Assembly: GCF_949628215.1 (NCBI RefSeq)
Contig: NC_134286.1
Span: 992,001 to 1,056,000 of the forward strand
Origin: Phalacrocorax aristotelis
Taxonomy: Eukaryota; Chordata; Aves; Suliformes; Phalacrocoracidae
Length of the DNA: 64,000 nucleotides
Direction of reading: 5' to 3'
Shown: one piece after another, positions 22,080 through 32,594 of the stretch
How positions within the stretch are numbered: the first letter of the stretch is position 1
How the letters are laid out: the number at the start of each line of letters is the position of its first letter
The notes under the pieces: model-generated
The model's database searches: none
Seen by the model: the letters and a program-made list of their open reading frames with translations, nothing else
Told to the model about the DNA's origin: nothing
Translations under genes and position numbers: made by a program

Positions 22080-23330
22080 CGCCTGGGGCTCTCGCTGCCC
22101 TCCCCGCCCCACAGACGCACTCCGCTGCCACCGGGGGCTGTCGAGCCCGCACGAACACGAATGGGCGGGGGTTTCCTCGTTGTCCACATGGCGGCCGGTT
22201 AACACCGGGGCTCCCGCGGCTCCCGGTGCTCGGCGGCGCGCCCAGGCGCCCCCGCAAGGACCGCTCGTTTGCATAGCCCCGCCCAGGGGGCGGCCCCCGC
22301 CAATGGGAGGCGGCGGGGTGGGGGGAGGGTGGGTCGGCGCTGCCCGGGGCGCGCAGTGCTTCGCTCCACGCGGGATCTCACGGCGTCGGTCCCGGTCCCG
22401 CACCGGTCCCGCACCGCCCCGTCCCGCCGGCGCCGGGACACAGGTAAACCGCGGGGTCGGCGTGTCCCGTCCCTGTCCTCCCCGCCCCCCCCCCCCCCCC
22501 GCGTCCCGCCGTCTCCCCGGCCCACCCGCGGCGGCGGTCCCCGACCCGCCCCGGTGCCGGTGTCACCGCCGGGCGGAGGCTGTTGCGGGGGTCGTGGGGA
22601 CCGGCAGGGGCCGCGGCGGGTCCCGCGCCCGGGAGGACAGCGGCAGCGGTACTCACGGGCTGCAGCCGGCCCCGGCAGGCACCGGGTTGCGGGAGCCGGG
22701 GGGTGTGCGGGGCCGGGGATGTTCCGGCGGAGGATGCGGGGCCGGGGGCGCCCGGGCGGGGCGATGCGGGGCGCCGATGCCGCCGCGGGTCCGGGAGCCC
22801 CTCGCCGAGACGTGCCCGGGCACATCCCGGCGCGCTGCCCGCCTTCCCGCGGCCGGGCGGCGGGGGGCGCCGGCGGGGCCGGCCGCGCCGGGGCCGCGTC
22901 CCGCGTGGGTCGGGCAGCGGCCGGGCTTCACGCGTGGCGGGCCGTGGGAGGCGGCGGGCGAGCCAGGGCTTGCCGGGCCGCGCAGCACGGCAGGTGGGGA
23001 CCCGCGGCCGGGCGGCCCCCGCGTGGGCGGCAGCCGCCACACGCATCGCGCACGCCGCGCCGCACCCGCGTCTCGCCGCCCGCCGCCAGCCTCGCTGGAT
23101 GGTTTAAGTCACGAATAAGCCGTGGCCGGCCTCGGGTCCGCAGGCGTGACGCGCGGGGCGTGGGTCGCCCTTCCCCCCCACGCGGGATGCGCGGAGGCGG
23201 CGGCGGGAGCTCTGTAAGCGCGGGGGCGGCCACCGGGGCGCCGGCGTGGAAGGGTATATTCACCCCTCGAAAGGTGTCGGGAACTTCCGAGGGCACGTTT
23301 GGGTGGTTCGGGGTAAGCGCTGACGGCAAA
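22080..23330. promoter_or_regulatory. CpG island, probable EDA2R promoter
   Basis: About 1.2 kb of very GC-rich, CpG-dense sequence, the only such island outside the LTRs. It holds an octamer-like GTTTGCAT near 22267-22274, GC boxes (CCCCGCCC near 22277-22284 and GGCGGGG near 22312-22318) and a CCAAT box at 22300-22304 in the run CGCCAATGGGAGG. It lies 5 kb upstream of the first EDA2R coding exon in the right orientation. The long open frames across it on both strands are a by-product of high GC content. A CpG island can also serve a divergent transcript, which I cannot exclude. Confidence 0.7.
22340..22443 (+). other. EDA2R: Candidate 5' non-coding first exon of EDA2R
   Basis: A good splice donor (ACACAG, then GTAAAC) lies at 22443/22444, about 140 bases after the CCAAT box. 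Joined to the acceptor at 27328/27329 it would give a 5' UTR exon and a 4.9-kb first intron. The start is a guess from promoter spacing. There is no transcript evidence here. Confidence 0.4.
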
Positions 23331-26300
23331 TTCTTTTACTCGTAGCAATAATTATTCAAATTATATGGTGCTTCTCTCAGTGTAATCTGTGCGAGTTTAT
23401 TAATGATGGTGTTAAGAATTGACGGAAAAAACAGGCCTCCAAAGAGACTGAATTAGTGTTGCAAGCAAGACAGGGACAATCACCAAAAAGTAAGGTGTGG
23501 GGCAAAACCCAGGTAGAAACCCAAGGTTTTATAGAAGTTGATAGGAATTTTGGAAGTCTTAGCTGCGACATGCAATAAGGCATAGTGTTGATGCCCAAGG
23601 CGGACAGGCAGGACCTGACAAAAATCAGTAGTTATGGTCCCAAACTATAATTATTTATCAGTCCTCTCTGCCATGAATATAGGAACAGAGCCCAGGGTGC
23701 CCTGGGACTGAAGTCCTCCGCATACCGGAGGGATGTCGTGTTCCCCCAGGACCCTGGGCTCCATTCGCAGCCTGGCTCCTGCTCCGGGGGCACCCGCCAC
23801 TCCCCATGGCCATGGCCCCGGGCGCAGCCCGTCCTCGGGGCAGGGGTAAACCTGTGGCGGGGTGGGTGCCTGGGGCGCTCTGCAAAGCTGAACGGGAACC
23901 GCGGCAAAGCCAGGTGTGATGCGCTGTGGGCTGTTTTCACCTACAGCAAACATACGTTCCCAGCCACTCCAAATTAAACAATTACTGGACAATCTTGTGA
24001 GTGGAGTTTCCAGATATATTGGAAAACCTGCTGATTTCCAAGCCACGTGGAAAGATTCAGCCTTTTTTCCCCTATTTTTGCTTCCCTGAGCAGTCCTTCG
24101 TCTAGAAGGCATCCTTCAGGGGATGCGGAGCCCCTCCCAGCACCGTTTGTAGTGCAGGGAGGCACAGAGAGATGCTGTCCGGACAAAACGAGTGCAGACT
24201 AACGAGCGGGGGCAGAGGAATGACTGAGCAAGAGACTGGGACTAGACACTGCCATGTGCAAGGCATGCAGTAATATTTTCCAGATAACATTTCATTTTTC
24301 CCCCCTCCTTTTCCCTCGCAGTTCTTATTTAGGATTTCAGCGCTCTAGTTTTGTGTTCCAATATATACAAGTACCTCACCGGAGCCGCGGTTGCTGCCTG
24401 GCTGTGCTAGTCTGTCGTGCAGCAGAGCAGAAGCCCCCCGTGACATCCTGCTGTCTCGCGCGGTGACGCAGGAGAGCCGCCGCTGCGTGCAGGTGCCCGA
24501 GGAGCCCCTGAAGGTCGGTGGGCACAAAACAAACTTAGAAATCGTTCAGATTCCCAGATAGCCTGATATTTTTTAAAAGAAAATGACTGAGCCGCAACTT
24601 GCACTGTAGCTTTGCTGAAATGCCTTTTATCTCATGCAGTGAAACTCATTCAGCAGCTCATGTTTTTGCTGCCTTGAGTGATAACGCAGCGGGGAGCACG
24701 CTCTGCTCGCCTTGCGCAGGCAAGTTGTCCCATTAGACAATAAAAGAGTCCTTTACCAAATTATGGTGTTTTTAAGTTAGAAGATTTCATGCATCTCAAA
24801 AGGATGGTAGTACATTTTGCTTCCCTCCAACTTATGAGTGCATTGATACTGTGTCATGTTTATGTTCCTCTTTGGCAAGTAAAATCTGTTGCTCTGGCAG
24901 TCGCCTTGAGATCCCCTGTAGTTTCCAAAGAGGTGGGAGGGTTTTGTTGTTTGTTTTTGCTTTTTACTTTTGGCTAATTAGGACCAGTTGTTTTAGTGGC
25001 TTATTAGACTATCAGAAATTGCTGCTTTACCAGGGCAGCGCTATGTGGTTTGGATGTATGCTCCACTTACAGATTAAATGTCTTGGTTCTGGTATGGTTA
25101 AAATAATAAGTGAAAAAATAAAAAAATCCCACAGCTTTGAATTTCACGCCAGAAATTCAACAAAGCGTTCATTCCATGTATCGTTAAATCGTGGCTTGAG
25201 AAATAGCAGGCCTGCTCTACGCTTAATAGTTTTGCTGGCACGGTTGCGGTGTGCTGCTTCCCCCACCATCCCGGAGCAATCCCGTCATGCTGGCAGACGT
25301 CCTTGTGCGTGGAGCTGCCCTGGCACAGGATTCCTTTTGCCTGTGTAACTTTCTGTATTTGGGAAACTAGTTTAAGCTGCGCCTCTTCTGGGGGAAGAGG
25401 CTGCGAGGGATGTACCCCAGCTGCCGACCCGTCTGAAGCGCAGAATAGTCCATAAATGTACGAGAGGAAGTGGTCACCTTGTGTTTGCGGGACCGTTTTG
25501 CCAAAAAGACTGCTGGTTTGGGTTTTTGGAGTGGTTTTTTTTCTTTTTCCCACCAGTACTTCTTTCTTGTATTACATCGGAGGTACTGGAGCTGAACCCC
25601 AGCGCTAAACCCTGTGCTGCTCCCTGGGCGCTGGCACCTAGCTCCCTCTTTGCCACCTTCTGAGATGGTGACAAATCTCCTTTATTTATTCGATAGTGTC
25701 AGTAACCTTTACGCTATTTATAGGCTGTGATCATGCCCCTCCCGAGATGTTTGCAAGATAAATTTAGCTCTCTTAGCTTCTCATCACCAATCCTTGCTGG
25801 CTTGCGCTGCCTTTCCTTGTAACAGCTAACAAGGCAGGGCCGTGTGCGGGAGCTGCGGCGAGGGGTGACTCACTTTCTATGCTCGTCCAGGGCAGACTTC
25901 ATCTCGAATGAATCTCGGTCGTTCAGAGCCTGGGGAGCCTGTCCAAGTGTCCGCTTCCAAAAGGCAGCAGCAAGGGAGTGGTGGGGGATTAAGCAGAGGA
26001 GCGCAGAAAAAGCCTGTGGAGGAATGCTGCTGTGGGACGCTGTGTTCAGTGCCCGGGAACGGTATGGATGGGAGGGGTTGGGGGCTGTGGCGGGAGGGGC
26101 TGGGGGGTGCTCAGCCCTGCCATCCGCTCCCCGCTCTGCTGCTGGAGCCTTGCAGGGGACTCCTGGCCGAGCCTTCCCTCCTCCCGAGGCTGTGGAGCAG
26201 GACGGCTCTGGTTGAAGTGCCAGGTTTTCCCTGGGTGGTTCAGGCTGCTCAGGGAGGTGATCTACAAAAGAGCATTTTCAGGTGTTTCCTATTCCTGGTA

Positions 26301-27328
26301 GGTGTTCAGAAGTTAATGAGTTTTGTTCCCAAGGCTGGTTGACCACTATTTCTCGCCTGATTTGCTGCAGAAGGTTATGGGGAAAGCAAAACGAAGATTG
26401 GTCTAGTAGGGGTGGATTTTATTCTGTTTCTGGCATCACAGTCAGAACCCATCTAGAATACGCAGAAATGAACAGGCAGCCCCAAAACGCCAAAGAAGTT
26501 GCTGAGTTTTGTAGCTTTGGTCTGAGTTGCTTGTTCTTGGCGAGATGCCGGTCCCGTGTTCCCCTGTGAGACACCCTCGCTGAAGGTGCAAGGTGGCTCC
26601 ACTGGGGCTGGGGAAATTCTGCCGTTAACTTCAGCTGAGCCATTAATTCACCTTGGGAAGGCTCTGGGTGGTGTTTTTGAGGGAGCTGGGTTCTTGTTCT
26701 GCTGGTCCTCTGAGATGTCTGCAAGCGAGCCCACACGGAGCCCAGTACAGGCGCGGAGCAAGAGCTTGGGCAGCCTGCACGGCTCCAGGGCGGCGCAGCG
26801 GGGCTGCAGCTGCGTGTCCTGTTCTGCCGGGACAGGGACGGCCACCGGCATTTGGCCGTGTCAGACCGACGCAGCTGCACTGGCTGGAGCTGGGCTGCTG
26901 GGTCCCGAAGGGGGACTTTGCTGGGGCTGAGCTCTCTACCGTGTCTGGGGTGCCCAGACCTGCAGGCAGGGCTGGCAAAGTCCACTGGCCTCCTGCGAAT
27001 CAGTGGCCCGAGCAATCAGTGGGTTCGCCTTAATTCCAGTAGCGAAATTTAATTTGCTGCCTTGTGAAGTCTGCGATGTGGCAGCAGAACCAGACGGCTC
27101 GTGCCCAGCCTGGCTGGGAATCCCTTCCTGAGCTGCCGGAGCAGCCCACCCTGCCGTGGGAGCAGGCAGCCGCCGCCGCCTGCCACAGTGACATCCGTGA
27201 TGCGAAAGGCGTGCAGACTGCCGTCCTGGCCAGAGCAGAAACTCCTGCCCAGAAAAGGGCACGCTGCTCATCTTAAAAGTGTCGGGGCTGGCTGTGACCC
27301 CTCTGCCTTCTCTTCCTCTCCTCCCCAG
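22444..27328 (+). other. Presumed first intron of EDA2R
   Basis: It begins in the CpG island and ends in a pyrimidine tract and AG just before the coding exon. A run of sixteen C lies at 22485-22500. No other gene is seen. A good pyrimidine tract and AG at 24320-24321 could mark an alternative 5' exon, but nothing else supports it. Confidence 0.4.
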
Positions 27329-27341
27329 GCTCCTGGCCCCA

Positions 27342-27428
27342 ATGGACTACCAAGAGAACAAGTACCTGGGCGAGCATGGGACACGCCCCCCCTGCAGAAG
27401 CTGCATGCCCGGGCAGGAGCTTTCCAAG
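27342..27428 (+). CDS. EDA2R: EDA2R coding exon 1 (start and CRD1)
   Basis: The acceptor AG is at 27327-27328 and ATG at 27342, matching the family start (MD-QEN, then PGQELSK at the exon end). It encodes residues 1-29. C18 and C21 are kept, but positions 3 and 15, cysteines in the human protein, are Tyr and Arg. The donor is GTAAAT and the exon ends in phase 0. The Kozak context is only moderate (C at -3, G at +4). Confidence 0.93.
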
Positions 27429-30400
27429 GTAAATCGGGTGCTCTGTAAGGACCAGGAGTCATCTGGCACCGAGGCTTTTACAGTGCTCGGGAATCCTCTG
27501 CCGGACTTCCTTCAGAAGGATAATCTTAGGTCCCAGCATGTTGGGAAGAGCTGGGACTCGGTGGGAAGGGATGGTGAACAGTTTCCCTCACCTTGGATAG
27601 GGAGGGTGAGACGATGGAAGTAAGAGGTGGGAAGGGACTTCAGGTGGCTGCTTGGGGTGCCCTCTTTCCTCTTCGCTGATGAAAATCGAACTGCCCCCAG
27701 GTCCGTAGTGCCGGGTGAAGCCGCGCTGCCTGGCCAGGCCGCACGCTGGGTGGGTGCGAGCAGGACATAGCTGCAGGAGGGTCCGGCCCAGCCTTGGTGG
27801 TGGGATTGGCGCTTCCCGCCTGAGCACCTCCCGGGGCATGTTGCTGCCGGAGCTTTCCTCCTCCGCAAACACGGCCAGCGGGCCCAGCTGGGCAGCGAAC
27901 GGCTTCCCCACACGTCTCCATCCGAGTTGCTCTGGTGGCATCTGCTCTCAGCCTGGCTCTGAGGACCCTTCCCATAAGCGGGAACCCCTCCACCCTTTGC
28001 CCCCGAAGAACGGATGCCGTTCCCCTCAGTACTGCTCTGGGACCTGAAGTGGCTCCTCACCGCAGCCGTACGCCCAACCTCGTGTCTTGCAGGACTGTGG
28101 CGACGATGGCGGGGGGGATGCGCAGTGCGTTGCCTGCCCTCCTAGGAAGTTTAAGGACAGCTGGGGGCATCACGGCTGCAAGCCCTGCCTGTCCTGCACC
28201 CTCATCAACCGCATCCAGAAGTCCAACTGCACAGCGACGACCAATGCGGTCTGTGGGGAATGCCTGCCGGGGTGAGTGGGGCTGGATCCTGGCTCGGGCG
28301 GAGCTGTGGGGGTCGCAGCTGGGAGCGTGCAGGGAGGGGATGGGCAGAGGGACCTTTATCTCAGGCTACCCAGAACATGGGATGTAGGAGATGCCTCTTT
28401 GAGGACACTGCTGATGACATGTAAATCAGACCCATCTGATGGCCCACTTGTAGCCCCCGATAGGAGAACCTGAAGGCTCCCGTGAATGAGCAGTGGAAGA
28501 AAACTCCTTGTGGGCCGGAGTTGTTCCTGTGGACACCAGGAAGCCCTGGAAGATGAGTGGCTGAGACCACTACGATTGGTTGTCCCCAAAGAGGAAGAGA
28601 GATGGTGCCTTGGGTGATTGGTTTAAGGAGTTGCTGAAATGAAGACTGCTGTGTACGACCAGCCTGCAAAATGCCCAAGGGGTGCAGACCACATGCTGGC
28701 AAGCAGTAGGACTTGGGACAGAGGAACGAGTCAGGGCTCTGGTTTATGAGCCTCTTCCCAGACGCAGTTGTAGGCTGGAGTGTTTCTGTGGCTTCGTGGA
28801 GCTATGTGGCACTATCGCCCGCTTTAGCCGACGCGGGGCAGGGGGGAGGCGGTTCAAGTGATGCCGCTCCTTGGCCAAAGTACCGAAAGACGTGAAGCAG
28901 TAGCTGCGGGTACGGCTTCAGCCAGCAACGGGGAGACCTGCTGCCCCGGGGGGTCCCAGCCTGCCGGGGCAGGAGCACGGTGGGGTTGGCTCTCCCCGGG
29001 CTGCAGCAGGGCGGACAAGCTGCCTGCCTCTCCAGAGCTGGGCTGGCGGGGGCCGTGCGCTGCTGAGACACTCTGCTCTGTTGGCAGGTTTTACCGCAAG
29101 GCGCGGATCGGCGGGCAGCTGGACTGGGAGTGCATCCCTTGCACGAAGCAGACGCCCTCCTCCGAGCCTCAGTGTACGTGCTGTCCCTCGCTGGCGGCGG
29201 GGGTGAGGTGCTCTGGGCTGGGGGGGTCGCAAGGACACGGCAGAGCAGATTCATGGCACACGCCAAGACGTGACTGCGTCAAAGGCACGCGCTCAGATGC
29301 GCACCGTCCTTTCGCTCACAGCGCAAGCCGCTGTCCCGCGACCTGCTGGAGGAGGCATGGTTGTTGCATGTGAAGAGGGAGGGGGTGGCCCAAGCCTTGG
29401 GGTTAGGCTCCAGCATTTTGTGGCTGGTGTGTTTGTAGGTCGATCCAGAACAAACCTGGTGAAGGTAGCTGTCCCAACCGTACCGCCGCAGGACACAGCC
29501 CTTCTTGCGCTGACCAGCAGTGCCCTGGTCATCATCGTACTGGTGCTCCTGGCGCTCTCCATCATCTATTGCAAGCGGTTTTGGAAGAGCCAGTGCCAGC
29601 GAGGTGAGTCGATGCCCGCAGTGCTTCTCTTCCTTCTCCCTTTGCTGTTCGTACGTGCCCATGGCTGCCTCCTCACTGTGTAGAGCGTCGTCCCTAGCAT
29701 TGCTGCTCTTAAAGCATACAGTGACCCAAACGTTCCTCTGCTCATTCAGAATAAACACCTCATCCTGCTTTTTGTATCTGCAGGACCTCTCTTGTGCTTT
29801 GCCTGCTCAAAGACGCGGAGCAGCCCCCCTCCTCCTTAGTGCCATAATGAGTAGGAGGAGGATGCCGTTTCACAGTCAGAACTGGTGATCCTCTCTCCCT
29901 GGGGTTTCTCGGGGCAGGCTGAGGTTTTTTTGCGGGGCAGGACCATAGGACTGGTGAGGGAAGAGGGCAGTAGGTTCGGTGGCTGGGTTTGGGGCACGCT
30001 GGCATCCAGCAGCATGCCAGGGAGCTGCTGGCTCCCAGCTCCTCGCCGTCAGACATACCGCACGGCTGAGGACGTGCTGGGGAAGCCAGCCAAGCCTTCG
30101 CTCAGACTGGTTCTGCTCTGTCCTCCAAGTCTTCCTGAGGACTCAGAACTTCTCGGGCCAGCGAGCAATGTTCCCGACCACGGCGGTGCCCGGCAGATTC
30201 CTGTGTGAGGAGCAGACGTCTGGTCCCTGCTGCCTGGGTGTGAAGAACCTGAGCCCCTGCTACAGGCAGGCAGAAGGTACCTGCTCCTGCTGCCTTCCTC
30301 ATCCCCTGGGGGGAGGGAGGGTGGTGCTGGGCCCCAGCTCGCATGGTCCTACAACCTACTGAGATGCCCTTAGGCATGAAGGACGGAGCTGGACGGTGCC

Positions 30401-32594
30401 CAAATCCCACCAACATGAAATTTGGGACCTCTCTTAAACGCTGAAGGACCTTGTACCAGAAATGCTTGTGCACAACCCCTGCAGCTCCTGATCCCCCCAG
30501 CCCACTCCTGCTCTCCCCGCCACTGAGGGAGGGATCGGCCCCACTCAGAACTTCGCAGAAAGGCACAGAAGTGGCTTTGCTCGGTGGTGGTGCTGGGGAG
30601 GACAGGGGTCTGGGCTCTGGCAGGGTGCTCCCAGCTCTGCCCGCAGGCCCGTGGCCGATGGGTGTCACAGCGGGGCTGGCAGACCCCTGGAAGGGGCCAG
30701 GGCAGATCCCAGGCTTTGCTGAGCTGTGCCTGTTTCTGGTTTCAGGCCCCGTGGAAGCGGTGCAGTTCATTTCAGACGGGGAAGCCGTGGGACTCCAGCT
30801 CCCCTCTCTCCAGCCAGAGATGGACTTGCTGCCAGTCGGCACTGCCTCCAAAGCCCAGCTGGGCAGGAGCTTCCTGGAAAGTCAGCCCCTCATCCGGGCC
30901 TCGGGCCACGGCAGCTGCCTGGCCGGGGTCCTGCCACCCTCTGACCTCAGGCAGGGCCAGCCAGGCACGGCGGAGGCCCTGGCCCCCTTCTCCTCCTGTG
31001 CCTCCGAGATGCAGCACAAGTGGCCGCATGCCCCGGTGGAGTGCACCGAGCTGGACCTCCAGAAGTTCTCCACCCAGGCAGAGTTTGTGGGTGGCGAGCG
31101 GCCAGAGGACACGGCGAGCCGGGCGGTGCAGAGGATGCCGGCAGAGAGCGGTGGCGCAGGGCGGGAGGGGGCCCAGCGCCTCCCCTCCACCTTCCCGAAT
31201 CCCACCGCCCAAAGCAGGGAGCAGCCGGTAAGTTCCGCCGGACACCCGGGGCTCGGGCAGAGGGTACTGGGCTCGCTGGTGCGTCAGGGACATAGACTGA
31301 GGATCATTAATATCTGGGACTAACTGGTAATTACCAAAAATGGTTTGGCAGATGTCTGGTGATGTGTCACCCACCAGGCCATCAGCCATGTAGACGTGAC
31401 CTGCTGGGGAGGTTTCAAACACCCAGAAGACCAGAGTCAGTTTATTGAATGTATGAGCATATCTTTAAATGACGTGCTCTTGAGTGGTTCTTGTCCTCTG
31501 GCTCCCTGGAAAGCTGACCTGGCAGCGGGGTGAGCTGGTTCCTCCTCCCTCTCTGGTGAGCTTGTAATGAACCTGGTGACTAACACCACTGAGGCTCAGA
31601 AAATGCCTGGCAGAGAGATGCATTTAACAGCTTAGCTCCAGGTGCCTGTTTATGGAAGTAGTTTGCTGGGAGGCCCTGGAGCATCCCGAGGAGGTCGGTG
31701 GCTCCATGGGATGGTAGTCCTGGAAGGAGAAGCGCCGTTCCTCTGAGCCTGACGGCCCTGGGAGCAGAGACAGGAGTTGAGTTCTCACCAGACTGCCACC
31801 AACCTTTGTCTTGTCAGGTGGATGAAGCCCAGAGCCTCGTGACACAGATCAGCAGCACGGCAAAGGGTAAGTGTCTTTCCAGCCTCATCTTTGTTCTCCA
31901 AGTATTGGGGTAGCAGAGAGAGGCAGATTCTTGGAAGGGAGCTCCTCCAGAAGCCCACCACAGCTACGTGGAGGTGCCGGTCATCTCAGGGACTTACCTG
32001 ACTTTTGTGGCCTTTGGTGCTAGTTCACAGGGTAGATTTTCTGTGACGCTGCCTCCGTTGGTCTGTGGGTGGGTGGTGGATGGGTGCCCAGTTGTTAACA
32101 GTTACCAGCCTCCCTGGGACTGAGCCAGCTCCACGTTGCTGAGCTCTGAAAGCGATGCTGGAGGAGATACCTGCCCTGCCAGCGTGGCATTTCTCCTGCT
32201 CAGCAGGAACAGGGGCTGGAGTCTGGCTGCTCTGTTTATCCTTATCCTAGCTGGATAGGTTGGATTCTAACCCTGCTTTGCTGTGTTGCTGCCCCCAGGT
32301 CTCCTGGTAGCAGAGCTGCCCCATTCCCTGGTGCAATCACTTGCCTTCTTGTTGGACCCTTCCTTGAACGGTGTGAAGAACTTCAGCCACGTGGCACTGG
32401 AGCTGGGGGTTGCGCCCCAGTTTCTGGGAGGAATATCTGGATTTAAGCAGCTCATCGCTCACTTCACCTACTCGGGAGAGGCGGTCACCATCCCGCTGCT
32501 GGCCCAAGCTCTGCTGCGGCTCCAGCGGTTCGATGCCTTGCTCCTGCTGTGCGACCACTTCACGCTTAGCCCAGCTCAGGGCCGCCAGCGCTAG
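27342..32594 (+). CDS. EDA2R: EDA2R (XEDAR, TNFRSF27), ectodysplasin-A2 receptor, with C-terminal death domain
   Basis: TNF-receptor superfamily member that binds the EDA-A2 isoform at the cell surface. Seven coding exons (27342-27428, 28093-28271, 29088-29173, 29439-29603, 30746-31227, 31818-31866, 32299-32594), all with GT-AG introns, total 1344 nt and translate to 447 residues. As in mammals there is no signal peptide (type III topology). Cysteine-rich repeats span residues 18-118, with an NCT sequon at 74. The transmembrane helix is at about 138-161. The cytoplasmic tail keeps PVECTE at 269-274 (P-x-E-x-x-acidic, TRAF6-type) followed by LDLQKF. Human EDA2R is 297 residues and ends soon after this. 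Here exons 7 and 8 add about 114 residues with a death-domain-like fold. Identification rests on strong similarity in the ligand-binding repeats and tail motif. Exon joins were read from the sequence without transcripts. Confidence 0.93.
28093..28271 (+). CDS. EDA2R: EDA2R coding exon 2 (CRD1-CRD2)
   Basis: Residues 30-88 plus two bases of codon 89. Eleven cysteines (31, 41, 44, 58, 61, 64, 75, 83, 86 among them) fall in the TNFR spacing, and SWGHHGC and NRIQKSNCTAT are close to mammalian EDA2R. The acceptor follows CTTGCAG and the donor is GTGAGT. Confidence 0.95.
29088..29173 (+). CDS. EDA2R: EDA2R coding exon 3 (CRD3)
   Basis: Residues 89-117 and the first base of codon 118. The stretch FYRKARIGG, then ECIPCTKQTPSSEPQ, is nearly the family sequence. 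The donor is GTACGT and the phase matches the next exon. Confidence 0.94.
29439..29603 (+). CDS. EDA2R: EDA2R coding exon 4 (stalk, transmembrane helix)
   Basis: Completes Cys118, then a short stalk with the conserved PTVPPQ, a hydrophobic helix at about 138-161, and the basic stop-transfer run CKRFWKSQCQR. The donor is GTGAGT and the exon ends in phase 1. Confidence 0.94.
30746..31227 (+). CDS. EDA2R: EDA2R coding exon 5 (cytoplasmic tail, TRAF6-type motif)
   Basis: Encodes residues 173-333. Most of it is low-similarity linker. The conserved part is WPHAPVECTELDLQKF at 265-280, holding the TRAF6-type motif. The donor GTAAGT at 31228 is strong. Reading through it gives 31 more codons and a stop at 31321-31323, an outcome without the death domain. 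Confidence 0.9.
31818..31866 (+). CDS. EDA2R: EDA2R coding exon 6, 49 nt
   Basis: A small exon between TTGTCAG and GTAAGT encoding VDEAQSLVTQISSTAK plus one base. It is supported by clean splice sites and by phase: it joins a phase-0 donor to an acceptor needing phase 1. If it is skipped, the next exon is read GTC TCC TGG TAG, an immediate stop. Confidence 0.8.
32299..32594 (+). CDS. EDA2R: EDA2R last coding exon, death domain
   Basis: Residues 350-447, ending in TAG. It reads as an EDAR-like death domain: LPHSLVQSLAFLLD at the start (helix 1), FSHVALELGV (helix 2), LGGISGFKQL, then IPLLAQALLRLQRFDALLLL and CDHF (helices 5 and 6). The order and spacing match the death domain of EDAR, including IGG-(7)-L and an L-LVQIERLDAVESLC-like final pair of helices. 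Mammalian EDA2R lacks it. Death domains of this type recruit adaptors such as EDARADD. The partner here is unknown. Confidence 0.85.

Noticed and set aside
22063-23345. Long open frames (up to 358 codons) on both strands of the CpG island
   Set aside because: Very high GC removes stop codons in all frames. The products are Pro/Arg/Gly/Ala runs without any domain, and frames overlap on both strands.
24322-24513. Alternative 5' non-coding exon of EDA2R after a strong pyrimidine tract and AG
   Set aside because: Good acceptor and a weak donor (GTCGGT) only. No transcript or conservation evidence.
30102-31422. Large minus-strand frames opposite the EDA2R tail exon
   Set aside because: They mirror the GC-rich coding exon at 30746-31227 and are shadows of it.
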